NCBI GenBank assembly: GCA_020631245.1
Contig: JAHDHP010000003.1
Span: 1-45,947, forward strand
DNA: 45,947 nt
Direction of reading: 5' to 3'
Origin: Bacteroidota bacterium
GTDB taxonomy: Bacteria; Bacteroidota; Bacteroidia; Chitinophagales; UBA2359
Shown: one piece after another, positions 1-7,214 of the stretch
Layout of the letters: each line of letters begins with the position of its first letter
How positions within the stretch are numbered: position 1 is the stretch's first letter
Notes under the pieces: generated by a model
What the model saw: the letters and a program-made list of their open reading frames with translations, nothing else
Database searches by the model: none
Told to the model about the DNA's origin: nothing
Made by a program: the position numbers and the translations under genes

Positions 1-67
1 TTCCTAGTTCTGTTGCTACAACTCCACTCCCTCCATAGGTGGGGTAACATACAATTGCAATTTTCAT
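1..67 (-). CDS. bshA: N-acetyl-alpha-D-glucosaminyl L-malate synthase, N-terminal fragment (cut by window edge)
   Basis: Only the first 22 codons are in the window; the gene continues beyond position 1. The ATG at 67 on the minus strand begins MKIAIVCYPTYGGSGVVATE, the characteristic start of BshA, with the glycine-rich GGSG loop of GT-B glycosyltransferases that binds the UDP-sugar. BshA joins UDP-GlcNAc to L-malate in the cytoplasm as the first step of bacillithiol synthesis, the low-molecular-weight thiol of many Bacteroidota and Firmicutes. It lies 113 bp downstream of the flippase gene on the same strand and could be co-transcribed with it. The call rests on a short but distinctive stretch; another GT4 glycosyltransferase is the alternative. 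Confidence 0.8.
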   Translation of the reverse strand, partial: MKIAIVCYPTYGGSGVVATELG

Positions 68-180
68 AAAGTTGATTTCGGCTTATTAGTAAAGAAGAAG
101 TACAGGCGATAAATTAATATAATTTGTTGACTTTTCTAACGTCAAATAACGAAATATGTTCAAATTGTCATGTACACGAT

Positions 181-1674
181 CTATCGGCGTTTCAAATATT
201 GGATTCCTTTTTTCCAAGGAATATTTTCTGTGTGGATGACGAATATGCCAAAGCCTAGTAAAGTAAGGAAACGAAGTGGAAAAGCGATGAATGGAGATAA
301 GGTAGAAATGAGGAAAATTTCTAGTAAGACAATTCCTAATGCTACACCAATATAAGTAAGTATACGACGCGTAGGATAAGGAATAGGAAATTTGCGTTGA
401 CAGAGATAATAAGAGATTATAACCATCAACACATAACAAATGAGTGTTGTCCATGCAGAGCCGACATAGCTAAAGATGGGTATGAGTATGATATTGAGTA
501 CAACGGTAATGAATGCTCCTGTCAATGAAATCCCTGCTCCAATGAGGGTGTTATTGGTGAGTTTATACCATATAGATAGGTTGTAATAGATTCCTAAAAA
601 TAAATTGGCTAATAATAATACAGGAACAACTTTGAGACCTACTCGAAAATCTTGTCCGATAAAGTATTGGAAGATATCAATAAATAAAACAACTCCCATA
701 AAGATAAAACAACCTACTATTACGAAGTATTTCATGGATAGTGCATAAATGTCTTTGGCATCCTTATTATTGGATTGGGCAAAAAAGAAGGGTTCGGCTC
801 CCATTCGAAAAGCCTGGGTAAAAAGACTCATGAGGATACTCAGTTTATAGACTGCTCCATAAATACCTACTTCTCCCATGTTTGCTTCGAAACTACCAGG
901 TAGTAGGTACTTTAATATAAAGCGATCAAGTAATTCATTGATACTGCCTGAAAAACCAACGATAACAAGCGGTAAGGCATATATCAACATCGTTTTCCAC
1001 AACTGTGGATCAAATTGCCAGCGTATTTTGAGGATTTCGGGTAGTAAGAGAAAGAAAGTAACAATACTTGCCACTAGATTGGCAATAAATACATAAGCGA
1101 CTCCCAATTCTGGATTATAAACGTGATTTACCCATGTATGCCCTTGTTCTAATAAAGCAGGACATACCTTTAAGAAGAATAAAATGAGTCCGACAAAAAC
1201 GCAAATGTTGATAATGCGAATGACACTAAACTTGATTGGGCGTTCGGTATATCGCAGATAGGCAAAGGGAATGGCCACCATTGCATCAAAGATCAAAATG
1301 AAAATGACGCATAAAATGAGTGATAACTTATCGGGATATAGTAATAGATTGCCCAATGGCTGTAGAAAGAGTATCATTAAGGCTCCTAGTGCCAAAGTCG
1401 TTCCTGCTATGGAGATCATTGCCGTACTATATACTCGGTGTGGGTCTTTGGCGTCTTTTATATATCGAAAGAAGGCCGTTTCCATTCCGTAGGTGAAAAC
1501 AACCATCATAAAACCTACAAAACTATATAAATCAGTTACGACACCATATTCAGAGGTGGCAAAACGACGTGTGAGGTAAGGTGTTAATAAGTAATTTAGT
1601 AATCGTCCTACAACGGTGCTAAGTCCATATATTGCTGTATGTCCTGCTAATTTTTTGAAAAGGTTAGTACTCAT
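181..1674 (-). CDS. Polysaccharide biosynthesis protein / lipid-linked oligosaccharide flippase (MOP superfamily)
   Basis: This 497-residue, very hydrophobic protein has the length and repeated membrane-helix pattern of Wzx/MurJ-like flippases, about 12-14 predicted segments. The N-terminus (LAGHTAIYGLSTVVGRLLNY) and the following TPYLTRRF..EYG section are typical of the oligosaccharide flippase family found in Bacteroidota. By family it would move undecaprenyl-linked glycans across the inner membrane. The substrate cannot be deduced, because no polysaccharide gene cluster surrounds it. It is followed by bshA on the same strand; the putative origin region lies upstream. A lipid II flippase role (MurJ) is less likely but not excluded. 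Confidence 0.85.
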   Translation of the reverse strand: MSTNLFKKLAGHTAIYGLSTVVGRLLNYLLTPYLTRRFATSEYGVVTDLYSFVGFMMVVFTYGMETAFFRYIKDAKDPHRVYSTAMISIAGTTLALGALMILFLQPLGNLLLYPDKLSLILCVIFILIFDAMVAIPFAYLRYTERPIKFSVIRIINICVFVGLILFFLKVCPALLEQGHTWVNHVYNPELGVAYVFIANLVASIVTFFLLLPEILKIRWQFDPQLWKTMLIYALPLVIVGFSGSINELLDRFILKYLLPGSFEANMGEVGIYGAVYKLSILMSLFTQAFRMGAEPFFFAQSNNKDAKDIYALSMKYFVIVGCFIFMGVVLFIDIFQYFIGQDFRVGLKVVPVLLLANLFLGIYYNLSIWYKLTNNTLIGAGISLTGAFITVVLNIILIPIFSYVGSAWTTLICYVLMVIISYYLCQRKFPIPYPTRRILTYIGVALGIVLLEIFLISTLSPFIAFPLRFLTLLGFGIFVIHTENIPWKKGIQYLKRR

Positions 1675-1691
1675 GGGGGTGATTGGGTGAT

Positions 1692-1718
1692 TTGAGACAA
1701 GACACGTCTTGTTTGCAC
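1692..1718. repeat. Small palindrome of the ACAAG..CTTGT family flanked by a 10-bp direct repeat
   Basis: The arms ACAAGAC (1697-1703) and GTCTTGT (1706-1712) form a 7-bp inverted repeat. The same decamer, GATTGGGTGA, sits on both sides at 1681-1690 and 1723-1732, as a target-site duplication would. Related palindromes occur at 5118-5135 and 36505-36525. It lies just upstream of the flippase gene. Confidence 0.55.
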
Positions 1719-2181
1719 GAGAGATTGGGTGAAATTAAGGTTTTGTGAGTAGAGATAAAAAGTCTAGAAAAAAAGTTATCAACAATCTGTAATTACGCGA
1801 TACTTAAACCTATTGATTATCAATCTTTAAACTTTTTTAGTTCTCCACAAAAAGTTTTAAAAAGCTGTGGAAAACGCGTGTATAAGTGTGTGGATAAAAA
1901 ATTAAACTTGTGGATAAGTACCCTTGTGGATAAACCCTGTGGATAGCACCCTACTTATTCACATCTTTATACACACTTATTCACATCTTGTTCACGCGCT
2001 TTTTTGTACTTTTCACAAAAACTTTTCCAGTGGATAAAGTTATCTTAAAATGTGGATAAGTAGAAAAGTATTTCATTATCAACCAGTTAAGTTGTTAACA
2101 AAGTGTGGATAACTCTGTTGAAAATATGGATAATGAAAATTCCAAAGAAGAGTATAAATAAATATCCCCAAATCCACACTC

Positions 2182-2275
2182 CTAATTAGTACTACTATAT
2201 TTTTTAAATCTTTTAATAAGAATACTAATAGTATTAAATCAAAAAAAAACAATTTTTGAAAATTTTAGAATTTGG
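2182..2275. other. AT-rich candidate DNA unwinding element of oriC, with possible DnaA-trio run
   Basis: This stretch is almost entirely A and T, with short runs of each base, and lies directly beside the first DnaA-box cluster. On the minus strand the segment complementary to 2182-2197 reads TAGTAGTACTAATTAG, resembling the TAG-type trinucleotide repeats (DnaA-trios) next to unwinding sites in other bacteria. A weak box (AAATCCACA, 2170-2178) adjoins it. The assignment is by position and composition only. Confidence 0.4.
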
Positions 2276-2346
2276 AAATTCAGGATTCGTTTGAGAACTT
2301 TGGGGTGTTGTTGGAAACATTTTGTTCAATTCAAATCCCAAGAAAT

Positions 2347-2862
2347 ATGAAAATCTATCCATTTCTATTCGTTTTAAGCCTGATTGTGTTAGTTTCTTTG
2401 GGAAGCTGCCACTCAAAAACGGCTCCTACTGGTGAAAATGCGAAAGAAGTTGTCGAAGAAGTCGAAAAGGTAGTTGAAAAAGCGGAAGCAACTACTCGAC
2501 CAGTGAAAACTACAAAACCTGATCAAGCAATGACTGGAGGAGATCGTGATGAGCACGGTTGTATTGGTTCAGCGGGTTATCAGTGGTCAGCATTTCGACA
2601 GGAGTGTATTCGGACTTTTGAGTTAAAGGTTGATATCATGCCCACTTTTGGTTTCAAAGAGGGAGTAAGTGATTATTTCTTTGCGATTCCAGGAAAAGGT
2701 AATGATAATATGGAATTATATATTCCAAATGGTTACACCCAAACGAAAGGAAAGCAAGAAACCGTGATATTGAACAAAGGAGAAGGAAAAAAATGGGAAA
2801 GTGTGGATAATAAGTGGATTTTGGAGTTGAAAGAAGGAAATTACCTATTGTCGAAAAAATAA
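2347..2862 (+). CDS. Small lipoprotein of unknown function inside the putative origin
   Basis: I chose the ATG at 2347 rather than the upstream in-frame ATG at 2272, because it gives a clean lipoprotein signal: MKIYPFLFVLSLIVLVSLGS followed by the lipidated Cys. The mature protein starts with a charged linker rich in Glu, Lys and Thr, then a segment with GCIGSAGYQWSAFRQECIR (two Cys that could form a disulfide) and a C-terminal beta-rich part. Similar Cys-containing GSAGY..W segments occur in uncharacterised Bacteroidota lipoproteins as far as I recall; I know no function. A perfect DnaA box lies inside its coding sequence (2802-2810) and box clusters flank the gene. It is the only plus-strand gene among minus-strand neighbours. 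Confidence 0.75.
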   Translation: MKIYPFLFVLSLIVLVSLGSCHSKTAPTGENAKEVVEEVEKVVEKAEATTRPVKTTKPDQAMTGGDRDEHGCIGSAGYQWSAFRQECIRTFELKVDIMPTFGFKEGVSDYFFAIPGKGNDNMELYIPNGYTQTKGKQETVILNKGEGKKWESVDNKWILELKEGNYLLSKK

Positions 2863-3026
2863 AAAATCCACTTATTCACCTAATTATACCCTTAAATGGG
2901 TCCAAAAATGTGGATAAGTGGATAACTTTGTGGATTACTCCCCTGTTTTTTGGGTTTTTAAAGTAAAATGATTATAAAAATACCACTTAGTGAGTAAAGG
3001 AGGCTAAAAATGTGGATAAGTGGATA

Positions 3027-5093
3027 TTATTGTGGATTATAGACCTTAATAGCTGTTTTTAATACCTTTTCTTTGTCTAGAGTCATCGTTTTCGTTTGAT
3101 GAGCATTATACATAGGAAGTTGATCGGTATACTTTTCCACATTTCGATGGGTTCCAAAGGGTAATAAGGTTTCTATTTTCTCTACTCCACCGCTATTGAA
3201 ACTTACAAAATGAATATAAGTATCTCCAAAAATGATTCTATACTTTCCATCCTTATAAGGAGCCGCATAATTTGCCATTAATACATCCGAAAATCCACTA
3301 ACCGGATAATCTTTTCCATGACGAACAAAACGTTGTAGTTTTTTGAGAGGTACTTCTAGTTTTTGGTGGTGTTTGTATAAATATTCTTTAGCTTTTCGAA
3401 TAGACCGTACTAATAATTTTTCATCTACATCTACTCCTAGTACAAATACCTCATCTCCATATTTTTTCTCTCTAAAGATATTATCGATGGTGAGTGCTAA
3501 AATGGTAGCGGAAGTACTTTCGAGGTGAATATCCCCTTTCCATTGTTGTAATAATTCAATAGCATCACTTATAGCAGGATATTTTGAAGCATTGATTTGG
3601 CGCATCACTTTCATCGTTTCTAGGAAATTGCTACTAGCGGGAAACTGTGCATCAAATTTCATAGCTTTAAAATCGTCATAATTGAAATGTTCCTTACCAG
3701 AAATTAGTTCTTGGAAGCGTTCGGCTCGATTATTATCACCAGGTCGTACATCTACGTAAGAAGGTAAACGCTTAGGATTATCATTTTCTTCCGCACAAGT
3801 GGCATTGAACGGAGTATTATTAGTATTGAAAACATATCCACAACTGGGATTTAATACTTGTGGTAAACTATCGAGTGGATAAATTTGAGTCCATAATTTT
3901 TCGGAAGTAGCACCAGATTGTACTTCTTTCCAATTGACTGTGGGGTCTTTTTGGGGTATAAAACCATTAGTGAGGTAGTATAAATTGTCATCTTTATCAG
4001 CATATACCAAATTGAACATGGCAATACGTTGTTTATCAAGAGCAGCTTTAAATTCTTTGAAGTTGGTAGCTTTGTTCATTTCATAAAATTGCTGTCCAGC
4101 ACCAATACGTTCATAGGCATGACTACGAATACCATAGTATTTTCCATTTTTTGATTTAATAGTAGGGCCGAATTCACTCCAATAAGTGGTTTGAGGTACT
4201 GGTAAGGTCAAAAATTTACCTAATTTTACCTTCAACCATATCTTACGTTTTTCTAGTTTCTTCCATTCACCATCCAATTCATATACATTTTTCTTTTTGG
4301 GGTGCATTTTGAGTTCAAAAATATCTACTCCATCAAAGTGGTTATACGTTTTTCCCCAAGCTAGATGTTCGTTATTCCCCATAAAAATGGAGGTGCCACC
4401 TTGAAAAATTGCCCCTGTGATATTGAGTCCTTCTTCACTACAAAGATGTGCTTCATAAAAAGAAAAGACTCCTTCAATTAAAAAGTGTGGATTGGTACAT
4501 AAATAAGTATTACCGTCAGTTGTTTTTGTACTTCCAAGTGCAAAGGCATTCGAACCTAATCCAAAGCTTTTTTTATTAAATTCACCATCAACTGCCTCTC
4601 CTACTGCTCCAGCTACGCCACTCAATGCCGAGAAAGCAATGGTGTAAGTGGTAACTACATCTTTTGGATGAATGGGAAATGCTTTTTTTACAAATACTTC
4701 TTTTGGATGTGCTGCTGCATAAGCATTGATACCTTCACAAAAACCTTTTAGATAGGTTTTGTAAGCATCACTTAACTCATCAGTATCATATAATTTATCT
4801 ACTAGTTCACGAGCACCAATAGCATGAGCAAAAAAATCACCAGCTGCTCCTTCTTTGCCGCTGTGTTTGGCCAACATTCCTTTGGACATTAGTAGTAGTT
4901 CTTGCATTCGATCGAATGCATCTTCCGCATTGGCCCAAGCTAAGCCATAAGCTACACCTGCATCAGTGGGCGCGAAAATATGTGGAACCCCATACTCATC
5001 GCGAGCGATGGTGACTGTACTGGGATCAACAATGTTTTGGGCTTGGGTTTGAAGGGTGAAAAGCAGTAAAAACGTGAATAAGAAATGTTTCAT
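3027..5093 (-). CDS. Penicillin acylase family amidohydrolase (Ntn hydrolase), secreted
   Basis: This 688-residue protein starts with a signal peptide (MKHFLFTFLLLFTLQTQAQ), then the N-terminal acylase region with RDEYGVPHIFAPTDAGVAYG (about 31-50). The GSNAFALG motif at 180-187 follows; Ser181 is the expected N-terminal nucleophile after autocatalytic removal of the spacer. The downstream NPH (about 199-201) and FQGGTSIFMGNN segments fit the beta chain. Relatives hydrolyse amide bonds of penicillins, acyl-homoserine lactones or other N-acyl compounds in the periplasm; the substrate here is unknown. The length fits the family and all segments are present. The 3' end overlaps the second DnaA-box cluster. 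Repeat copy 1 lies upstream. Confidence 0.88.
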   Translation of the reverse strand: MKHFLFTFLLLFTLQTQAQNIVDPSTVTIARDEYGVPHIFAPTDAGVAYGLAWANAEDAFDRMQELLLMSKGMLAKHSGKEGAAGDFFAHAIGARELVDKLYDTDELSDAYKTYLKGFCEGINAYAAAHPKEVFVKKAFPIHPKDVVTTYTIAFSALSGVAGAVGEAVDGEFNKKSFGLGSNAFALGSTKTTDGNTYLCTNPHFLIEGVFSFYEAHLCSEEGLNITGAIFQGGTSIFMGNNEHLAWGKTYNHFDGVDIFELKMHPKKKNVYELDGEWKKLEKRKIWLKVKLGKFLTLPVPQTTYWSEFGPTIKSKNGKYYGIRSHAYERIGAGQQFYEMNKATNFKEFKAALDKQRIAMFNLVYADKDDNLYYLTNGFIPQKDPTVNWKEVQSGATSEKLWTQIYPLDSLPQVLNPSCGYVFNTNNTPFNATCAEENDNPKRLPSYVDVRPGDNNRAERFQELISGKEHFNYDDFKAMKFDAQFPASSNFLETMKVMRQINASKYPAISDAIELLQQWKGDIHLESTSATILALTIDNIFREKKYGDEVFVLGVDVDEKLLVRSIRKAKEYLYKHHQKLEVPLKKLQRFVRHGKDYPVSGFSDVLMANYAAPYKDGKYRIIFGDTYIHFVSFNSGGVEKIETLLPFGTHRNVEKYTDQLPMYNAHQTKTMTLDKEKVLKTAIKVYNPQ

Positions 5094-5117
5094 AGATATT
5101 ATTATAATGAGTAGAGA

Positions 5118-5135
5118 GACAAGGCATGTCTTGTC
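5118..5135. repeat. ACAAG..CTTGT palindrome
   Basis: GACAAG (5118-5123) pairs with CTTGTC (5130-5135) across a six-base centre. It is related to the palindromes at 1697-1712 and 36505-36525 and directly abuts the end of repeat copy 1. Confidence 0.5.
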
Positions 5136-5140
5136 TGTAC

Positions 5141-5352
5141 GCGTGAGGGATAGTAGTGGTAGATTGGTGAAGTAGAAAGGTGGTGAAGCAACGCCTAGTA
5201 GGGCTGACAGCGGAAGACACTGCTAGGTGTATTTGCTGAACACCTTTTCTACGAGCCAACTACAAGCGAATAGCCCGACGCCATTTTTATGAATTTGTTT
5301 GTTCATGCGAGAACGCATGAACAAACAAATTCATAAAAATGGGGGCACGCCC
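5141..5352 (-). repeat. Hairpin-bearing intergenic repeat, copy 1
   Basis: Read on the minus strand, this copy runs from GGGCGTGCCC through a perfect 29-bp hairpin (arms 5281-5309 and 5314-5342, loop of four bases), then GGGCTATTCGCTTGTAGTT, the core hairpin around TGTCTTCCGCTGTCAGCC, and the end block TACTATCCCTCACGC. The outer core stem pairs GTAGAAA with TTTCTAC. It fills most of the gap between the acylase start and the merC-like gene end. The hairpin arm sequence is found in no other copy, while the core is shared by all seven. Confidence 0.85.
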
Positions 5353-5451
5353 AAATAAACAATGGAATAACGCGTAATATTAGGGCTACAGTGTATTTAA
5401 AAAAATATTTTCAATGAATGAGGAAGAGAAATCAATGAATGTGTAAAGTGA

Positions 5452-5844
5452 TTAGTGTTTGTGATTATGACCATGGCAATGTTTTTTGTGTAATCGCCAA
5501 TTAATGAGTTGTGCAATGGCCATTAGGCTGGTACCTAAACCAATGAGTGGGTGATTGTGTATTATAAAGGCGAGAAGGATAACAACAATGCTACTGATAT
5601 AAAGAATGGTAGGTAAATATTGTTGATGACGTAGAAAATCGTTGTATAAGGTATAACCTCCGATGATAAAAGCAATAGGTAATAAAAATACTTCGAAAAG
5701 AGGATGAGATATAAAAGGAATGCTTACAAAGGAAGCTGTGACCAATAAAAGTGGCAATAATAAACAATGAACAGCACATAGAGCTGAGAGCCAAAAACCA
5801 ATGGAATGAAGTTTGGAGGAAGATTGTTGTTGTATATTATTCAA
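5452..5844 (-). CDS. MerC-domain small membrane protein
   Basis: This 130-residue protein has four hydrophobic segments and an N-terminal SALCAVHCLLLPLL motif with the paired cysteines typical of the MerC family. The tail is histidine-rich (HKKHCHGHNHKH), suited to metal binding. MerC proteins were first described as inner-membrane mercury transporters. In Bacteroidota they often stand beside a Fur-type regulator, as here (divergent gene at 6014). The metal is therefore more likely zinc or another transition metal than mercury; this is inference, since no merA or merR is present. The spacer contains TTGCAA-type repeats that probably serve as the operator. Confidence 0.82.
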   Translation of the reverse strand: MNNIQQQSSSKLHSIGFWLSALCAVHCLLLPLLLVTASFVSIPFISHPLFEVFLLPIAFIIGGYTLYNDFLRHQQYLPTILYISSIVVILLAFIIHNHPLIGLGTSLMAIAQLINWRLHKKHCHGHNHKH

Positions 5845-5888
5845 AATAACTTTTTTATAGGTTTAAATCTTCTATAAATACTAATGTT

Positions 5889-5917
5889 AGTAGGTTGCAT
5901 TTGCAAGTAGGTTGCAA
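5889..5917. promoter_or_regulatory. Candidate Fur/Zur-type operator between the divergent merC-like and fur-like genes
   Basis: An 11-bp direct repeat, AGTAGGTTGCA, occurs at 5889-5899 and 5906-5916 (17-bp period). Overlapping it are inverted half sites: TTGCA-TT-TGCAA at 5895-5906 and TTGCAA-N5-TTGCAA at 5901-5917. Its position between a Fur-family regulator and a metal-related membrane protein suggests metal-dependent control of both genes. No binding data are available. Confidence 0.5.
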
Positions 5918-5938
5918 ATATAATAATTTCTGCTGTAT

Positions 5939-5973
5939 TTTGTAAGTCGGAAAGCTTAATTTTTATAATTTTG
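5939..5973 (+). promoter_or_regulatory. Possible Bacteroidota-type promoter for the fur-like gene
   Basis: TTTG at 5939-5942 and TAATTTTG at 5966-5973 match the TTTG / TAnnTTTG promoter of this phylum with a 23-bp spacer, at the long end of the usual range. It lies just downstream of the candidate operator and about 40 bp before the start codon. Confidence 0.35.
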
Positions 5974-6013
5974 GATAGCACAAGATTATTCCTGCTATTT
6001 ATGAATCACAACT

Positions 6014-6436
6014 ATGCAAGAACAGATTGCACATATTTTAAAACACCATCAATTGCGAGTAACTGCTTGTAGAAAGCAGGTAATCGCAGTTTTTTTAGAT
6101 AAAAGACATGCAATTGGACATTCAGAACTGGAACGACAATTGGCAGATTTTGACCGAGTTACGATTTATCGCACCTTAAATACTTTTTTGGAGAAAGGTA
6201 TTGTACACCAAGTGCCTGATGATGTGGGAGAAGCAAAGTACGCGCTTTGTTCGGATGATTGTGATGAACATGCGCATCAAGATGAACATGTTCATTTTAA
6301 ATGTTTGGAGTGTAATAAATTGACTTGTATTGCAGAAATAGCTATTCCGAATCTTACCTTACCCAAAGGCTATGTCATGAAACATGCAACTTTATTAATT
6401 AAAGGATTATGTGAAGACTGTGGAATAGCCAACTAA
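6014..6436 (+). CDS. Fur-family transcriptional regulator (Zur-like)
   Basis: This 140-residue protein has the Fur layout: an N-terminal winged helix with LRVTACRKQVIAVFL and the recognition segment FDRVTIYRTLNTFLEKGIV (about 46-64), then a metal-binding dimerisation domain. The latter shows a Cys/His-rich stretch (CSDDCDEHAHQDEHVHFKC) and two CxxC motifs: CLEC near 96-99 and CEDC near 133-136. These would form the structural zinc site. Family members repress uptake or trafficking genes when bound to Fe, Zn or Mn. The divergent MerC gene and the symmetrical TTGCAA sites suggest control of that gene and of itself. Which metal it senses cannot be read from the sequence; Zur is favoured over Fur by the neighbour. 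Confidence 0.88.
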   Translation: MQEQIAHILKHHQLRVTACRKQVIAVFLDKRHAIGHSELERQLADFDRVTIYRTLNTFLEKGIVHQVPDDVGEAKYALCSDDCDEHAHQDEHVHFKCLECNKLTCIAEIAIPNLTLPKGYVMKHATLLIKGLCEDCGIAN

Positions 6437-6479
6437 TTTTAACTATTGAAATCACATCATTTAATTTAGATATATTACC

Positions 6480-7010
6480 ATGAGAAAATTATTATTCGTA
6501 GGACTGGTTTGTAGTGTGTTATTTGCTTGCGACACAGGCGATAAAAAAGCGAGCAAGTCTGATGACACAAAAGCAAAAACCGAAACGAAAGCAGAAAAAG
6601 CAGCTCCTGCTGCCTCTTCTGGTTTTGTATCCCCTCGTCCTCAATTGGCACAAGTACTAGCTAAAGCTAATAAGGTAGAGTATTTATTATATAACTTGGG
6701 CATGACCTTTGAATCGCCATCTGAAACAGAAGCGCAGCGTTTTTATGGGTATTTGCTGGATCAAGAAGCAGATTTGACCAATTGTAAGGGGAGCAATTAT
6801 GATGGAAGTATCACTTTTAAAAATGATGAAGGAGATATTGTTTTTGGGATGGAGTTTAATTTACCTCAATTGTCAAATTGTAATCGAGTTGTGTTTGATT
6901 TAGATGGTAAGAAATACCAATTACCTTATAACGAACAAGGAATCAATTTTTACAACCAAGTATTACAATTGCGTCCTCAACCTGGACAAGCTCCACCACA
7001 AGGGCAATAA
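6480..7010 (+). CDS. Lipoprotein of unknown function
   Basis: The product has 176 residues. The N-terminus MRKLLFVGLVCSVLFAC is a lipoprotein signal with Cys17 lipidated. A linker rich in Lys, Ala, Thr and Asp (about 20-48) leads to a compact domain of about 115 residues containing two cysteines and ending in a Pro/Gln-rich tail (QLRPQPGQAPPQGQ). I recognise no family. It begins 43 bp after the fur-like gene on the same strand, so co-transcription is possible. A strong hairpin terminator follows at 7153-7194. Confidence 0.72.
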   Translation: MRKLLFVGLVCSVLFACDTGDKKASKSDDTKAKTETKAEKAAPAASSGFVSPRPQLAQVLAKANKVEYLLYNLGMTFESPSETEAQRFYGYLLDQEADLTNCKGSNYDGSITFKNDEGDIVFGMEFNLPQLSNCNRVVFDLDGKKYQLPYNEQGINFYNQVLQLRPQPGQAPPQGQ

Positions 7011-7027
7011 TTCTTTGAGTTATAAAA

Positions 7028-7132
7028 TGAACCACATAAGTTATAAAAGAGGTGAATCTCAAAGGAATCAGGGAACAAGAGTTAGCCTCTTAGCCCATTT
7101 GAAGTAAAAAACTTATTTTCCTTATGTGGTTT
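7028..7132. repeat. Short element bounded by inverted ACCACATAAG / CTTATGTGGT ends
   Basis: The left end AACCACATAAG (about 7028) is the reverse complement of the right end CTTATGTGGTT (about 7122). The roughly 105 bp segment holds no gene and contains a second short inverted pair, GAGTTAGCCTCTT. An element with similar ends lies at 16683-16862. Such CACATAAG motifs are, as far as I recall, widespread in Bacteroidota intergenic DNA. Confidence 0.5.
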
Positions 7133-7152
7133 TTATGCAATGATTATTGAAC

Positions 7153-7194
7153 AAAAAAAATCCCCACTCAAATTAATGAGTGGGGATTTTTTTA
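7153..7194. terminator. Bidirectional intrinsic terminator
   Basis: The stem AAAATCCCCACTCA pairs with TGAGTGGGGATTTT around a short AATTAA loop, with an A run on the left and a T run on the right. It lies between the convergent lipoprotein gene (ends 7010) and gldJ (ends 7215) and can serve both. Confidence 0.88.
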
Positions 7195-7214
7195 TTAGTA
7201 TTACTTAGCGATTC

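Larger units (their letters stand above)
1776..3039. other. oriC: Putative chromosomal replication origin (oriC), bipartite DnaA-box clusters
   Basis: Eight perfect DnaA boxes (TGTGGATAA, complement TTATCCACA) lie at 1889, 1909, 1925, 2051, 2104, 2802, 2909 and 3011. Near matches occur at 1776 (TTATCAACA), 1938 (TGTGGATAG), 1955 and 1977 (both TTATTCACA), 2125, 2917, 2929 and 3031. All perfect copies have the same orientation. The first cluster (1776-2133) is followed by a very AT-rich stretch at about 2190-2275 suited to unwinding; the second cluster (2802-3039) overlaps the end of the lipoprotein gene and of the acylase gene. This density of 9-mers is characteristic of oriC. dnaA itself is not in the window, which is common in Bacteroidota. 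A DnaA-titration locus is the main alternative. Confidence 0.75.

Noticed and set aside
2272-2346. Upstream ATG of the lipoprotein gene at 2272
   Set aside because: It would place 25 polar residues before the lipoprotein signal, masking it.
5026-5259. 77-codon minus-strand ORF at the start of the acylase gene
   Set aside because: It overlaps the acylase in another frame and extends into repeat copy 1; no support as a gene.
5281-5342. Reading the repeat hairpins as ordinary intrinsic terminators
   Set aside because: There is no T run after the stem, the copies occur also in divergent gaps, and all are followed by the same conserved 150-bp core.
5452-5844. Mercury resistance operon
   Set aside because: Only a MerC-type protein is present; there is no merA, merP, merT or MerR regulator, and the partner is a Fur-family protein.
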